The notes under the pieces were generated by a model. It worked only from the letters and a program-made list of their open reading frames with translations. It was not told where the DNA came from and searched no databases. A stretch of 23,500 nucleotides of DNA. It comes from an uncultured Bacilli bacterium. Its GTDB lineage: Bacteria > Bacillota_I > Bacilli_A > RF39 > UBA660. Shown piece after piece: positions 1 through 7,373 of this stretch. Each line of letters starts with the position of its first letter. The first letter of the stretch is position 1. Both the position numbers and the translations under genes were made by a program. The stretch spans positions 1 through 23,500 of the forward strand of contig CAKPMN010000016.1 of assembly GCA_934168005.1 (NCBI GenBank), in the 5' to 3' direction.

Positions 1-67
1 ACATTACTAATACTATTAAAAGTACTAGTAATGTTTTTATTATCTTTTTATTCTTTATATTCTTCAT
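1..67 (-). CDS. Exported or membrane protein, N-terminus only (cut by window edge)
   Basis: An ATG at 67-65 opens a frame that stays open to the window edge, giving 22 visible residues. They form a basic stretch (MKNIKNKKIIK) followed by an unbroken hydrophobic run (TLLVLLIVLVM), as in a signal peptide or N-terminal membrane anchor. It begins 4 bases after the stop of the glycine-rich protein gene on the same strand. An AGGGG stretch formed by that gene's last codons could act as ribosome binding site. It is probably co-transcribed with the glycine-rich gene. The mature protein lies outside the window, so no function can be given. Confidence 0.6.
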   Translation of the reverse strand, partial: MKNIKNKKIIKTLLVLLIVLVM

Positions 68-71
68 ATTG

Positions 72-3000
72 TTATGCCCCTAGGTATGTTATCTTGGCAT
101 AACCGTTTCCACTTTGTCCTGTTTGAGTTGAACCTGATGTAGGTGATGGCATTCCTGAGGATGCACTTGATTTAACTGTTGTCCAAGGATAACCTGTTCC
201 ATCTATCATCATTGTATTTGTAAATTTATACCCTGTATATGATATAGAGTCACTAAGTACAGAATATTCTGTTGCAAGAGGATTACCTGATGAATTTACT
301 CCTATACATCCAGCATGACCTGATATGTAGCTTGAACCGCCACCGCCGCCTCCAATCCAACCACCGCCGCCTCCATAATATCCGCCGCCTCCTGCTCCAT
401 TTCCATAGGCATGTTGGCCTGTTGTTGTAGAAGCTCCAGACCCGAAACTACCAACATATGTAGTCGCTGAATCACTTCTAGATCCTCCTGATATTTGTGT
501 TGCTCCTTTTCCAAAATAGTGAGTCCTTGATCCACCATTTATTCCAGTAAGTCCTCCTCCAGCTCCTCCAGCACCATAATAATCACCATTATAATACTGA
601 CCGGCTCCACCTCCGGCTGCAATCATAATACGAGACTTAAGTGAATCTATATTATTCCATAATTTTAATGATGTTGTTTGTGTAGTTCTTACATCAGTAG
701 CGCCACCGCCACCCCTATCATATGCTGTAGAACTATTTCCACCGCCATTCCAACCGCCTGCCTGTGAAATTGAGGTTCCTCCTACATAAATATATAAACT
801 ATTACCTTTTGTAAGAGTTATTTCGCCAGAAGTATATGCTCCTTTTCCTCCAGGTTGACTATATGTCCCACCTTGGGCTCCCCATAATTCTATTTTATAT
901 ATTCCTGTTTTATTAGCTTTAAAAATTTGATATGAACCATCCAAATTATTTGTTCCAGCAAAACTATATTGCCATTTTTTCTCATTTTCTATTATGTAAT
1001 TACTCATTTCATTTTCAGATACATTTTTTTCTTCAATAAATGTAATTCTAGCAGATCCTTCACCACTGTTTCCAGTAGTAGTTCCTCCACTATAATGTGA
1101 TGGCATAGTGCTCTCGATTCCAGAAATCATACTTACATTTTTAAAATAATAACCACTATAATGATAAGCGCTTCCGTTATGGAGTATTGATGTTTCTTCC
1201 GAAACATCAGCTATAGAATTGCAACCTTCATATCCTGAAATATATGAAGAACCACCGCCTCCACCTCCTATAAATCCTCCGCCGCCTCCGTAGTAGCCTC
1301 CACCACCGCCACCTTCACCATATTGATGATCTCCGGATATTGCACCATAGCCGAAACCTCCTACATTGGTTGTATAGCTATCACTTCTATAACCTGGTAA
1401 CGTTTGAGTTGCTCCAAGACCTGGTTGGTGACTTCTTGAGTATCCATTTATTCCATTCAAATCGCCACCGGCTCCACCATTACCATAATAATCGCCATTA
1501 TAATATTGACCGCCGCCTCCTCCAGCTGCGACCATAATCCGTGTCTTTAAGCTTGAAAATTCATTCCAACTTGTCAATGCACTTGAACTATTAATTCTTA
1601 TATCAGTTGCTCCGCCTCCGCCTCTTCCATACGCAGTATTACCATTACCTCCGCCATTCCAACCTTTTACTGATGTATATGTTGTCCCGCCTACATATAT
1701 ATAAAATTTTGAGCCTTTAGTTAAGTATATTTGTCCTGATGTATATGCTCCTTTTCCTCCAGGTTGACTATACGTTCCGCCCTGTGCTCCCCATAATTCT
1801 ATTTTATATATACCAGTCTTATTAGCTTTAAATACTTGATATCTTCCATTATTTAAGTTTGCACCCGAATACATATAATTCCATTTAGACACATTATCAT
1901 CTGCAGTAGTACTTTCATTATCTTTTTTTGAAATTAACGTTATTTTGGCATATCCTTCTCCAGAATTTCCAGTCATTGTTGATGTTCCATCGTGTGTTGG
2001 CATATTAGCTTCATTACCTGAAATCATAGTTGTTCCATCAAAATAATAACCACTATAGTGATAAGCACTACCATTATGTATTATGTTTAAAGCTGTACTT
2101 TCTTCCTCTATTGAAGAACATCCTTCATAACCTGAAATATATGAAGAACCTCCGCCTCCGCCGCCTATAAATCCACTTCCGCCTCCGTAATAACCGCCGC
2201 CTCCTGCTCCATTTCCATATACGTGTCCAACGCTTGATAAACTATTGTTTCCATATCCAAAACCACCAGCTGATACCTCACCATTATCAGAACGTACACC
2301 TGGTCTACTTTGGGATGCTCCTGTTCCAACAGAATGTGTCTTGGTCGATCCATTTACACCATTTAATGTTCCACCAGCTCCACCTGCTCCATAATAATCA
2401 CCATTATAATACTGTCCGCCGCCTCCACCGGCTGCAACCATGATTCTTGTCTTTAAAGATTCAAATTCATTCCATGTTGTTATTGAAGTAGTATTTACAT
2501 ATCTTATATCAGTGGCTCCACCGCCACCTCTATCGTATTGTAAATAACTACTTCCACCGCCATTCCAGCCGCCGGTTTGATTTGATGTACTTCCGCCTAC
2601 ATATATATAAAATTTTGACCCTTTAGTTAAGTATATTTGTCCTGATGTATATGCTCCTTTTCCTCCAGGTTGACTATATGTCCCACCTTGAGCTCCCCAT
2701 AATTCTATTTTATAATATCCAGAATATTCTACATCAAATACTTGGTATCTTCCATTTATCTTTGTTGTTCCAGAAAAGTTATAATTTCTGCTTAAAGGAT
2801 TATTATCACGAATGCTTTTAATATCATTTTTACTTTTTTCTTCTACAGTTACTAGGGTTATTTTAGCATGTCCATTTCCACTATTATTACCACTAGTCAT
2901 TGTCGCTTCTCTAAAATACTTCCCGCTATAATGATAAGAACTCCCATTATGTATTATATTCTTCTCATCACTTGCCTCTTCTATAGAAGAACATCCTTCG

Positions 3001-3640
3001 TATCCTGATATATAACTTGAACCTCCGCTACCTCCGGCTATATATCCACCGCCGCCGCCATAATATCCGCCGCCTCCGCCTCCCTCGCCATATTGATGAT
3101 CTAAAGCTGCAGCTCCATAGCCAAAGCCACCTGTACTTATATTATAATTATCACTTCTATATCCACCTGTAGATTGAGTAGCTCCAATTCCCGGATAATG
3201 TGTTTTTGTAGAACCGTCACCCCCTGTTAGTGTCCCACCGGCTCCGCCTGCTCCATAATAATCACCATTATAATACTGTCCGCCTCCGCCTCCGGCTGCA
3301 ACCATGATTCTTGATTTCAAACTTTCAAATTCATTCCAAATATTCTTTGTTGTTGTTGAAACTAATCTTACATCGGTAGCTCCGCCTCCACCGCGACCAT
3401 TAGTATATCCATTTCCGCCTCCATTCCATCCTCCTGTTGTAGAAGTTGTTGTTCCACCAATATATATGTATATACTCTCACCTGCTGATAAGTATATTTC
3501 ACCAGATGTGTATGCACCTTTTCCGCCTGGTTGACTATACGTTCCGCCCTGTGCTCCCCATAGCTCTATTTTGTAATATCCTGAAAATACCGCTTTAAAT
3601 GTTTGGTATTCTCCGGTATAATCATATGTTTTTGTTATCT
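72..3640 (-). repeat. Four long direct repeats within the glycine-rich gene
   Basis: The DNA encoding the four glycine-rich domains is itself repeated. The block encoding IELWGAQGG...QPGGKGAYTSG lies near 839-900, 1747-1808, 2655-2716 and 3512-3574. The first three are spaced by 908 bases each and the last by about 857. Copies are nearly identical over several 20-60 base stretches and diverge in the loops between them. The Gly-rich parts are locally much more GC-rich (GCCGCCTCC-like runs on the plus strand) than the rest of the window. Confidence 0.85.
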
Positions 3641-4253
3641 CAGCATTTATATCCGATTTTGTTAAATCTACATATCCATTCTTTAGATTAACATAATAAA
3701 GCATTGTCCATGGTTCACCGTTATAGACATATGATTTCTTTAATACCCATTTACTATTCTCATACTGCATTACGTAACTTATTCCGATTCTATTCCAATC
3801 ACTTGTTACATAATAATTACTTGTATTATCTTGTACTATCCATACTGTTCCTTCTTGTGGACTTTTTGGTACACTTGTTGATACATAATAGTTTTTTATT
3901 GGTGTATCTGATAATACTGCGATATCTCCAATTATGTTTCCTACTACTGGAAAGTCACTATATGCTTCATATGTTTTTACATTTAATGTTAATTTGTTAT
4001 ATGCATATGATCCATTATCTCCGCCACTGCCTCCTGTTCCATTTGCGATAATATAGTTTAATTTTGCTAATATTGTATCGCATGAACATGCTGCATCATC
4101 AAATATATTATCTGTTATTTCTAGCTTCATCTTATCTAATATTCTTTTTCTTGTATCTGTCATGGAAAGTAATCCCATGATTATCGCTAGAAATAATACT
4201 AGTAATGGGTATAATACCGCACTTACTACAAATCCTTTTTTACCCTTTTTCAT
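72..4253 (-). CDS. Membrane-anchored surface protein with four glycine-rich (ALK/LTK GRD-like) domains
   Basis: The 1393-residue product starts with a basic segment and a hydrophobic helix (about 8-30), KKGKKGFVVSAVLYPLLVLF, resembling a TadE-like or prepilin-like N-terminus. There is no Glu at +5 after the G|F site, so prepilin processing is uncertain. Residues 51-200 hold two Cys (56, 58) and a region with PKSPQEGTVWIV and repeated SYxxQYxxxxWVLKK-like text. Four repeats follow at about 205-470, 490-775, 791-1073 and 1093-1391. Each has IELWGAQGG, QPGGKGAYTSG, a GGWNGGG loop, RGGGGATD[IV]R, RIM[VI]AAGGG, a long Gly/Tyr loop, SSYISG with one Cys, and a final AKIT-type strand. This pattern matches the glycine-rich domain family shared with ALK/LTK receptors and found in bacteria and Trichomonas. 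AAGGAGG lies 7 bases before the ATG. No sortase motif is seen. A role in adhesion or surface-layer formation is inference. Confidence 0.8.
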   Translation of the reverse strand: MKKGKKGFVVSAVLYPLLVLFLAIIMGLLSMTDTRKRILDKMKLEITDNIFDDAACSCDTILAKLNYIIANGTGGSGGDNGSYAYNKLTLNVKTYEAYSDFPVVGNIIGDIAVLSDTPIKNYYVSTSVPKSPQEGTVWIVQDNTSNYYVTSDWNRIGISYVMQYENSKWVLKKSYVYNGEPWTMLYYVNLKNGYVDLTKSDINAEITKTYDYTGEYQTFKAVFSGYYKIELWGAQGGTYSQPGGKGAYTSGEIYLSAGESIYIYIGGTTTSTTGGWNGGGNGYTNGRGGGGATDVRLVSTTTKNIWNEFESLKSRIMVAAGGGGGQYYNGDYYGAGGAGGTLTGGDGSTKTHYPGIGATQSTGGYRSDNYNISTGGFGYGAAALDHQYGEGGGGGGYYGGGGGYIAGGSGGSSYISGYEGCSSIEEASDEKNIIHNGSSYHYSGKYFREATMTSGNNSGNGHAKITLVTVEEKSKNDIKSIRDNNPLSRNYNFSGTTKINGRYQVFDVEYSGYYKIELWGAQGGTYSQPGGKGAYTSGQIYLTKGSKFYIYVGGSTSNQTGGWNGGGSSYLQYDRGGGGATDIRYVNTTSITTWNEFESLKTRIMVAAGGGGGQYYNGDYYGAGGAGGTLNGVNGSTKTHSVGTGASQSRPGVRSDNGEVSAGGFGYGNNSLSSVGHVYGNGAGGGGYYGGGSGFIGGGGGGSSYISGYEGCSSIEEESTALNIIHNGSAYHYSGYYFDGTTMISGNEANMPTHDGTSTMTGNSGEGYAKITLISKKDNESTTADDNVSKWNYMYSGANLNNGRYQVFKANKTGIYKIELWGAQGGTYSQPGGKGAYTSGQIYLTKGSKFYIYVGGTTYTSVKGWNGGGNGNTAYGRGGGGATDIRINSSSALTSWNEFSSLKTRIMVAAGGGGGQYYNGDYYGNGGAGGDLNGINGYSRSHQPGLGATQTLPGYRSDSYTTNVGGFGYGAISGDHQYGEGGGGGGYYGGGGGFIGGGGGGSSYISGYEGCNSIADVSEETSILHNGSAYHYSGYYFKNVSMISGIESTMPSHYSGGTTTGNSGEGSARITFIEEKNVSENEMSNYIIENEKKWQYSFAGTNNLDGSYQIFKANKTGIYKIELWGAQGGTYSQPGGKGAYTSGEITLTKGNSLYIYVGGTSISQAGGWNGGGNSSTAYDRGGGGATDVRTTQTTSLKLWNNIDSLKSRIMIAAGGGAGQYYNGDYYGAGGAGGGLTGINGGSRTHYFGKGATQISGGSRSDSATTYVGSFGSGASTTTGQHAYGNGAGGGGYYGGGGGWIGGGGGGSSYISGHAGCIGVNSSGNPLATEYSVLSDSISYTGYKFTNTMMIDGTGYPWTTVKSSASSGMPSPTSGSTQTGQSGNGYAKITYLGA

Positions 4254-4345
4254 TTATATCCTCCTTAAAACTTAGAAGGACATGTTAAAACAAGTGAACT
4301 CTTATTCACTTTATCGTACTTAAAAACAATGTTTAAACAAACATT
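4254..4345 (-). promoter_or_regulatory. Structured 5' leader of the glycine-rich gene
   Basis: The transcript leader of about 155 bases contains a hairpin at 4328-4345 (AATGTTT / AAACATT) followed by GTTTTT, and a 7-bp hairpin at 4292-4311 (AAGTGAA / TTCACTT). There is also a possible TCCTT / AAGGA pairing that would cover the AAGGAGG ribosome binding site. Together these could allow attenuation or translational control. The stems are seen directly; any regulatory use is inference. Confidence 0.35.
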
Positions 4346-4351
4346 TTTCAT
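4265..4351 (-). CDS. Possible 28-residue leader peptide upstream of the glycine-rich gene
   Basis: In the leader of the glycine-rich gene, an ATG at 4351-4349 follows an AGAAGGA site by 6 bases. It opens a 28-codon frame ending in a TAA that abuts the GGAGG of the big gene. The peptide begins MKNVCLNIVF and ends TCPSKF, with two Cys. An in-frame ATG at 4369 would add six residues. The placement suits translational coupling or leader-peptide control, but frames this short arise often by chance in AT-rich DNA. Confidence 0.3.
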   Translation of the reverse strand: MKNVCLNIVFKYDKVNKSSLVLTCPSKF

Positions 4352-4398
4352 ACAGTATCCTTCTCTCATAATATTGATTGTCCTATAATAATGCTTAT

Positions 4399-4460
4399 TG
4401 CACTATACTATATTAATTATAACAGTGCATTTTGCACTATGTCAAGTTTTTTATAGTGCA
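4399..4460. promoter_or_regulatory. Operator cluster: palindrome plus two outlying half-sites
   Basis: A perfect palindrome, AGTGCA-TTT-TGCACT, lies at 4424-4438. Two further copies of the TGCACTATA half-site flank it: 4399-4407 in plus orientation and 4452-4460 in minus orientation. The cluster covers the start point, spacer and -35 flank of the divergent promoter and lies just upstream of the XRE-type gene. It is the obvious candidate binding site for that protein, which would then control both itself and the glycine-rich gene. Confidence 0.7.
4416..4445 (-). promoter_or_regulatory. Consensus promoter of the glycine-rich gene
   Basis: On the minus strand TTGACA (4445-4440) and TATAAT (4421-4416) are both perfect hexamers separated by 18 bases. 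Transcription would begin near 4409 and run into the glycine-rich gene. The spacer contains the whole 15-base palindrome described separately, so a protein bound there should block RNA polymerase. Confidence 0.8.
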
Positions 4461-4488
4461 TTATGTCATAATTTTAATGAGGTGTATT

Positions 4489-4725
4489 ATGATTGGTAAG
4501 ATGCTTAAAAAGATGAGAATAGAAAAGAATTTGAATCAAGTTCAACTTGCTGATTTACTATCTGTTGATCAAACAACTCTTAGTGGCTGGGAGCGAGGCT
4601 ATAGAGAACCTACATTTTCTTCAATTCAAAAAATCGCAGATATTTGCGATTTTAAAATCTATTTTCAAAGTAACAGGACAAATGAAAAAATTGAAATCAA
4701 AGATTTAGACAGAAAAGACATTTAG
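4489..4725 (+). CDS. Small XRE (Cro/CI-type) helix-turn-helix regulator
   Basis: The product is 78 residues from the ATG at 4489, which has a GAGGTG site just upstream. The longer frame from 4432 is rejected because its first codons lie in the operator region and read as unrelated hydrophobic sequence. Residues 4-60 are a typical HTH_3 domain: LKKMRIEKNLNQVQLADLL, then VDQTTLSGWERGYREP (recognition helix) and SSIQKIADICDF. A short charged tail follows and no further domain is present. It is divergent from the glycine-rich gene and next to a palindromic operator, which suggests a local repressor that also controls itself. The family and fold are clear; the target is inferred from position. Confidence 0.85.
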   Translation: MIGKMLKKMRIEKNLNQVQLADLLSVDQTTLSGWERGYREPTFSSIQKIADICDFKIYFQSNRTNEKIEIKDLDRKDI

Positions 4726-4740
4726 TCTTTTTTGTTTTTT
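4713..4740 (+). terminator. Intrinsic terminator of the XRE-type gene
   Basis: AAAAGAC (4713-4719) pairs with GTCTTTT (4725-4731) across a 5-base loop, followed by a T-rich tract. The gene's TAG stop (4723-4725) sits in the loop and first stem base. Confidence 0.8.
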
Positions 4741-4743
4741 TAT

Positions 4744-4770
4744 AATAAAAAAAGACAGTTAAACTGTCTT
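4744..4770 (-). terminator. Intrinsic terminator of the hisS-aspS operon
   Basis: AAGACAGT and ACTGTCTT (4752-4770) form a hairpin followed on the minus strand by a run of T. The aspS TAA (4771-4769) overlaps the base of the stem. It lies back to back with the XRE-gene terminator. Confidence 0.85.
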
Positions 4771-6082
4771 ATGGATTTAATCTATTAGGTCCTCTAAATA
4801 AGAATTGAGCTTCTTTTATAGTAAGTCCTAATAATAACATTGTAAGTCTATCTACTCCTACCGCAAAACCACCATGTGGAGGACAACCATATTTAAAGAA
4901 TTGAAGGTAAAATTCTACATCTTTTCCTAATCCTTTTTCATTAGCATTTTTAACTAACTCTTCATATCTATGCTCTCTTTGAGCTCCACTTGTTATTTCT
5001 GTTCCTCTCCAAATTAAATCATATCCTTGAAGGCAACCATTTTCATCTCTCATATGATAGAATGGTCTTTTTGTTGCTGCATAATCTACTATAAACATAA
5101 ATTCTGAATTAAATTTTTCTAAAGCTAATTTATAAGTTAGTTTTTCTGCTTCTGCATTCATATCTCCTACATCTTCTGTTGGAATATCAAAGTTATATCT
5201 TTCATGTAATTCATTATATAAATCTTTTAAGCGCATTCTTGGAAATGGTTTTGTTGGAACTATTACTTCTCTTCCAAATAATTCTTTAATTTTTTCACCA
5301 TATTTTTCTTTTACTTTTGTAAGTCCAGCTATTAATAGATCTTCTTCTAGAGACATTACATCTTCATATGAATCTATATATGAAAATTCAAGGTCAAATG
5401 ATGTGAATTCTGTTGCATGCCTATTTGTATTTGAATTTTCTGCTCTAAATGCTGGAGCTACTTCAAATATTTTACTCATACCTGCTGCCATAGCCATTTG
5501 TTTATAAAATTGTGGTGATTGGGCTAGATATGCACTTCTATCAAAATATTTTACTTCAAATACGTTACTTCCAGATTCTGATGCTGTTGCGATTAATTTT
5601 GGAGTGTGTATTTCTGTAAAATCGTTTTCATATAAGAAATTTTTCATTGCTGCTGTCATAGTTGATTCTACTTGTCGTGCTAACATATTTTTTTCATTTC
5701 TTAAATCAATCCATCTATAATCTAGTCTTGTGTCAATATTTACTCCATCTAAGTTATTGAAATCAAATGGAAGATTTTCTGCTTTTGAAGTCACTTCTAT
5801 GCTTGATGGAATTAATTCCATTCCACCTAATTTAACCGCTTCATTTTCTTTTAAAACGCCTGTTATTTTGACTGTACTTTCAACTGTTACGTTATTCATT
5901 ATTTCAAGCATTTCAGCATTTTTTTCATCACTTTTTTCAATAGTCATTTGTAGTTTTCCAGTTGAATCTCTAAGTATTACAAACATTACCCATTTTTTAT
6001 CTCTTATTGTGTCTACGTACCCTGAAAAGGATATTTCTTTATTTAAATAATTTTTTAATTCATCAACGTATACTTTACTCAT
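4769..6082 (-). CDS. aspS: Aspartyl-tRNA synthetase, archaeal/eukaryotic-type short form
   Basis: This class II enzyme charges tRNA with aspartate. The 437 residues from the ATG at 6082 comprise an N-terminal OB-fold anticodon domain (GYVDTIRDKKWVMFVILRD) and a catalytic core. The core has QSPQFYKQM, motif 2 FRAENSNTNRHATEFTSFDLE (one residue over the display limit if quoted with its flank) and motif 3 GFAVGVDRLTMLLLGL, ending GPNRLNP. It lacks the roughly 150-residue GAD insertion of standard bacterial AspRS (about 590 residues), so it is of the archaeal type that is often non-discriminating. EFTSFDLE and the C-terminus argue against AsnRS. A GTG nine bases upstream is possible, but the ATG is better placed after AGAAGG. 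It overlaps the hisS stop by 8 bases. Whether it also makes Asp-tRNA(Asn) cannot be read from the sequence. Confidence 0.9.
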   Translation of the reverse strand: MSKVYVDELKNYLNKEISFSGYVDTIRDKKWVMFVILRDSTGKLQMTIEKSDEKNAEMLEIMNNVTVESTVKITGVLKENEAVKLGGMELIPSSIEVTSKAENLPFDFNNLDGVNIDTRLDYRWIDLRNEKNMLARQVESTMTAAMKNFLYENDFTEIHTPKLIATASESGSNVFEVKYFDRSAYLAQSPQFYKQMAMAAGMSKIFEVAPAFRAENSNTNRHATEFTSFDLEFSYIDSYEDVMSLEEDLLIAGLTKVKEKYGEKIKELFGREVIVPTKPFPRMRLKDLYNELHERYNFDIPTEDVGDMNAEAEKLTYKLALEKFNSEFMFIVDYAATKRPFYHMRDENGCLQGYDLIWRGTEITSGAQREHRYEELVKNANEKGLGKDVEFYLQFFKYGCPPHGGFAVGVDRLTMLLLGLTIKEAQFLFRGPNRLNP

Positions 6083-7352
6083 GTTCTTCACCTTCTAATT
6101 GTTCATCAAAGAATTCTAATAAATCTTCTTCTTTTATTTTGTATTCTTCTTTTGTTACATTATTTTTTACTGTAAGTACTTTTGTTTCTTGTTCTTCTTC
6201 TCCTACTAATATAACAAATTTGGCATTTAATCTATCTGCTTGTTTAAAGTTTGATTTTATATTTTTATCTAGATAATCCATATCACAAGATATTCCGTTC
6301 ATACGAAGAGCAGTTGTTAGACTAAATGAATATGCTTTAGTTTCTTTAAATGGAATTACATAGCAATCTAATGTATCTTCTCCAACCTCAATCTTTTCTG
6401 CTTCTAGTGCAGCAAGTAATCTTTCAAAACCTAAGGCAAAACCTACACCTGGTTCTTTTATTCCACCAATTGTTTCTACTAAATTGTTATATCTTCCACC
6501 ACCACATAGAACATTTTGTGAGCCAAATCCTTCTATTTTTGCTTCCACTTCAAATACTGTATGTGTATAGTAATCTAAACCTCTTACAACATTTGGATTT
6601 ACTTCATAGTCTATTCCTAATGCATCTAAGTATTCTTTTACTTTTTCAAAGTGATTTTTTGATTCTTCATTTAGATAATCTATTGTTTTTGGAGAATCTT
6701 TCATTATATCTAGGTTAGCATCTACTTTGCAGTCTAAAATACGTAGTGGGTTTTTTTCAAATCTTATTTTGCAATCTTCACATAATTCATCTAAATGTGG
6801 TCTAAAGTGTTCTAATAAAGCTTTTCTGTAATTTTCTCTTGATTCTTTATCTCCTAATGAATTTATGTTTACTTTTAAGCCTCTTAGTCCTAACATCTTG
6901 TAGAAATTAACAGGTATTGATATTACTTCTGCATCCATCATAGGATCATCTGTTCCAAATACTTCTACACCAAATTGATAAAATTCTCTAAATCTTCCTG
7001 ATTGAGGTCTTTCATATCTATACATTGGTCCTAAATACCAAGCTTTTACTGGTTTTGTATCTCTTGCATACATTTTATTTTCAACAAAACTTCTTACAAC
7101 ACCTGCTGTTCCTTCTGGGCGAAGAGTCATATTTCTATTTCCTCTATCTATAAAGTCGTATGTTTCTTTTGAAACTATGTCTGTTGTTTCGCCAACTCCT
7201 CTATGGAATAATTCACTTGATTCAAATATTGGTGTTCTAACATATTCATAGTTATATTTTTCCATTAATGCACGGATTAGATTTTCTAAATATATTATTT
7301 TTCTTCCTTGTTCTTTAAAAACATCGTATGTTCCTTTTGGTTTTTGTATCAT
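6075..7352 (-). CDS. hisS: Histidyl-tRNA synthetase
   Basis: This class II synthetase attaches histidine to tRNA(His). The 425 residues match the usual bacterial length. Motif 1 region: KGTYDVF near the start and RTPIFESSELF (39-49). Motif 2: YRYERPQSGRFREFYQFG (111-128). Histidine-specific motifs: RGLDYYTHTVFE (257-268) and GGGRYNNL (284-291). Motif 3: GVGFALGFERLL (302-313), then the C-terminal anticodon-binding domain. AAGGAGA stands six bases before the ATG. It is the first gene of a hisS-aspS operon, an arrangement common in Bacillota, behind a T-box leader and a strong promoter of its own. Confidence 0.97.
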   Translation of the reverse strand: MIQKPKGTYDVFKEQGRKIIYLENLIRALMEKYNYEYVRTPIFESSELFHRGVGETTDIVSKETYDFIDRGNRNMTLRPEGTAGVVRSFVENKMYARDTKPVKAWYLGPMYRYERPQSGRFREFYQFGVEVFGTDDPMMDAEVISIPVNFYKMLGLRGLKVNINSLGDKESRENYRKALLEHFRPHLDELCEDCKIRFEKNPLRILDCKVDANLDIMKDSPKTIDYLNEESKNHFEKVKEYLDALGIDYEVNPNVVRGLDYYTHTVFEVEAKIEGFGSQNVLCGGGRYNNLVETIGGIKEPGVGFALGFERLLAALEAEKIEVGEDTLDCYVIPFKETKAYSFSLTTALRMNGISCDMDYLDKNIKSNFKQADRLNAKFVILVGEEEQETKVLTVKNNVTKEEYKIKEEDLLEFFDEQLEGEEHE

Positions 7353-7373
7353 ATTATCTCTCCTTTTTTGAAT

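Noticed and set aside
839..3574. CRISPR-like array because of evenly spaced repeats
   Set aside because: The period is about 908 bases and the sequence is coding throughout; these are protein domain repeats.
302..4051. Open frames on the opposite strand and other frame of the glycine-rich gene
   Set aside because: They are shadows of the repeated Gly codons: low-complexity products rich in His, Leu, Pro or Gln, with no ribosome binding sites, lying wholly inside the real gene.
4432..4488. N-terminal extension of the XRE regulator
   Set aside because: It overlaps the palindrome and half-sites and reads as hydrophobic sequence outside the HTH domain; the ATG at 4489 has a good GAGGTG site.
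4769..6091. Asparaginyl-tRNA synthetase instead of AspRS
   Set aside because: RAENSNT is shared with AsnRS, but QSPQFYKQM, EFTSFDLE and the GPNRLNP terminus match AspRS.
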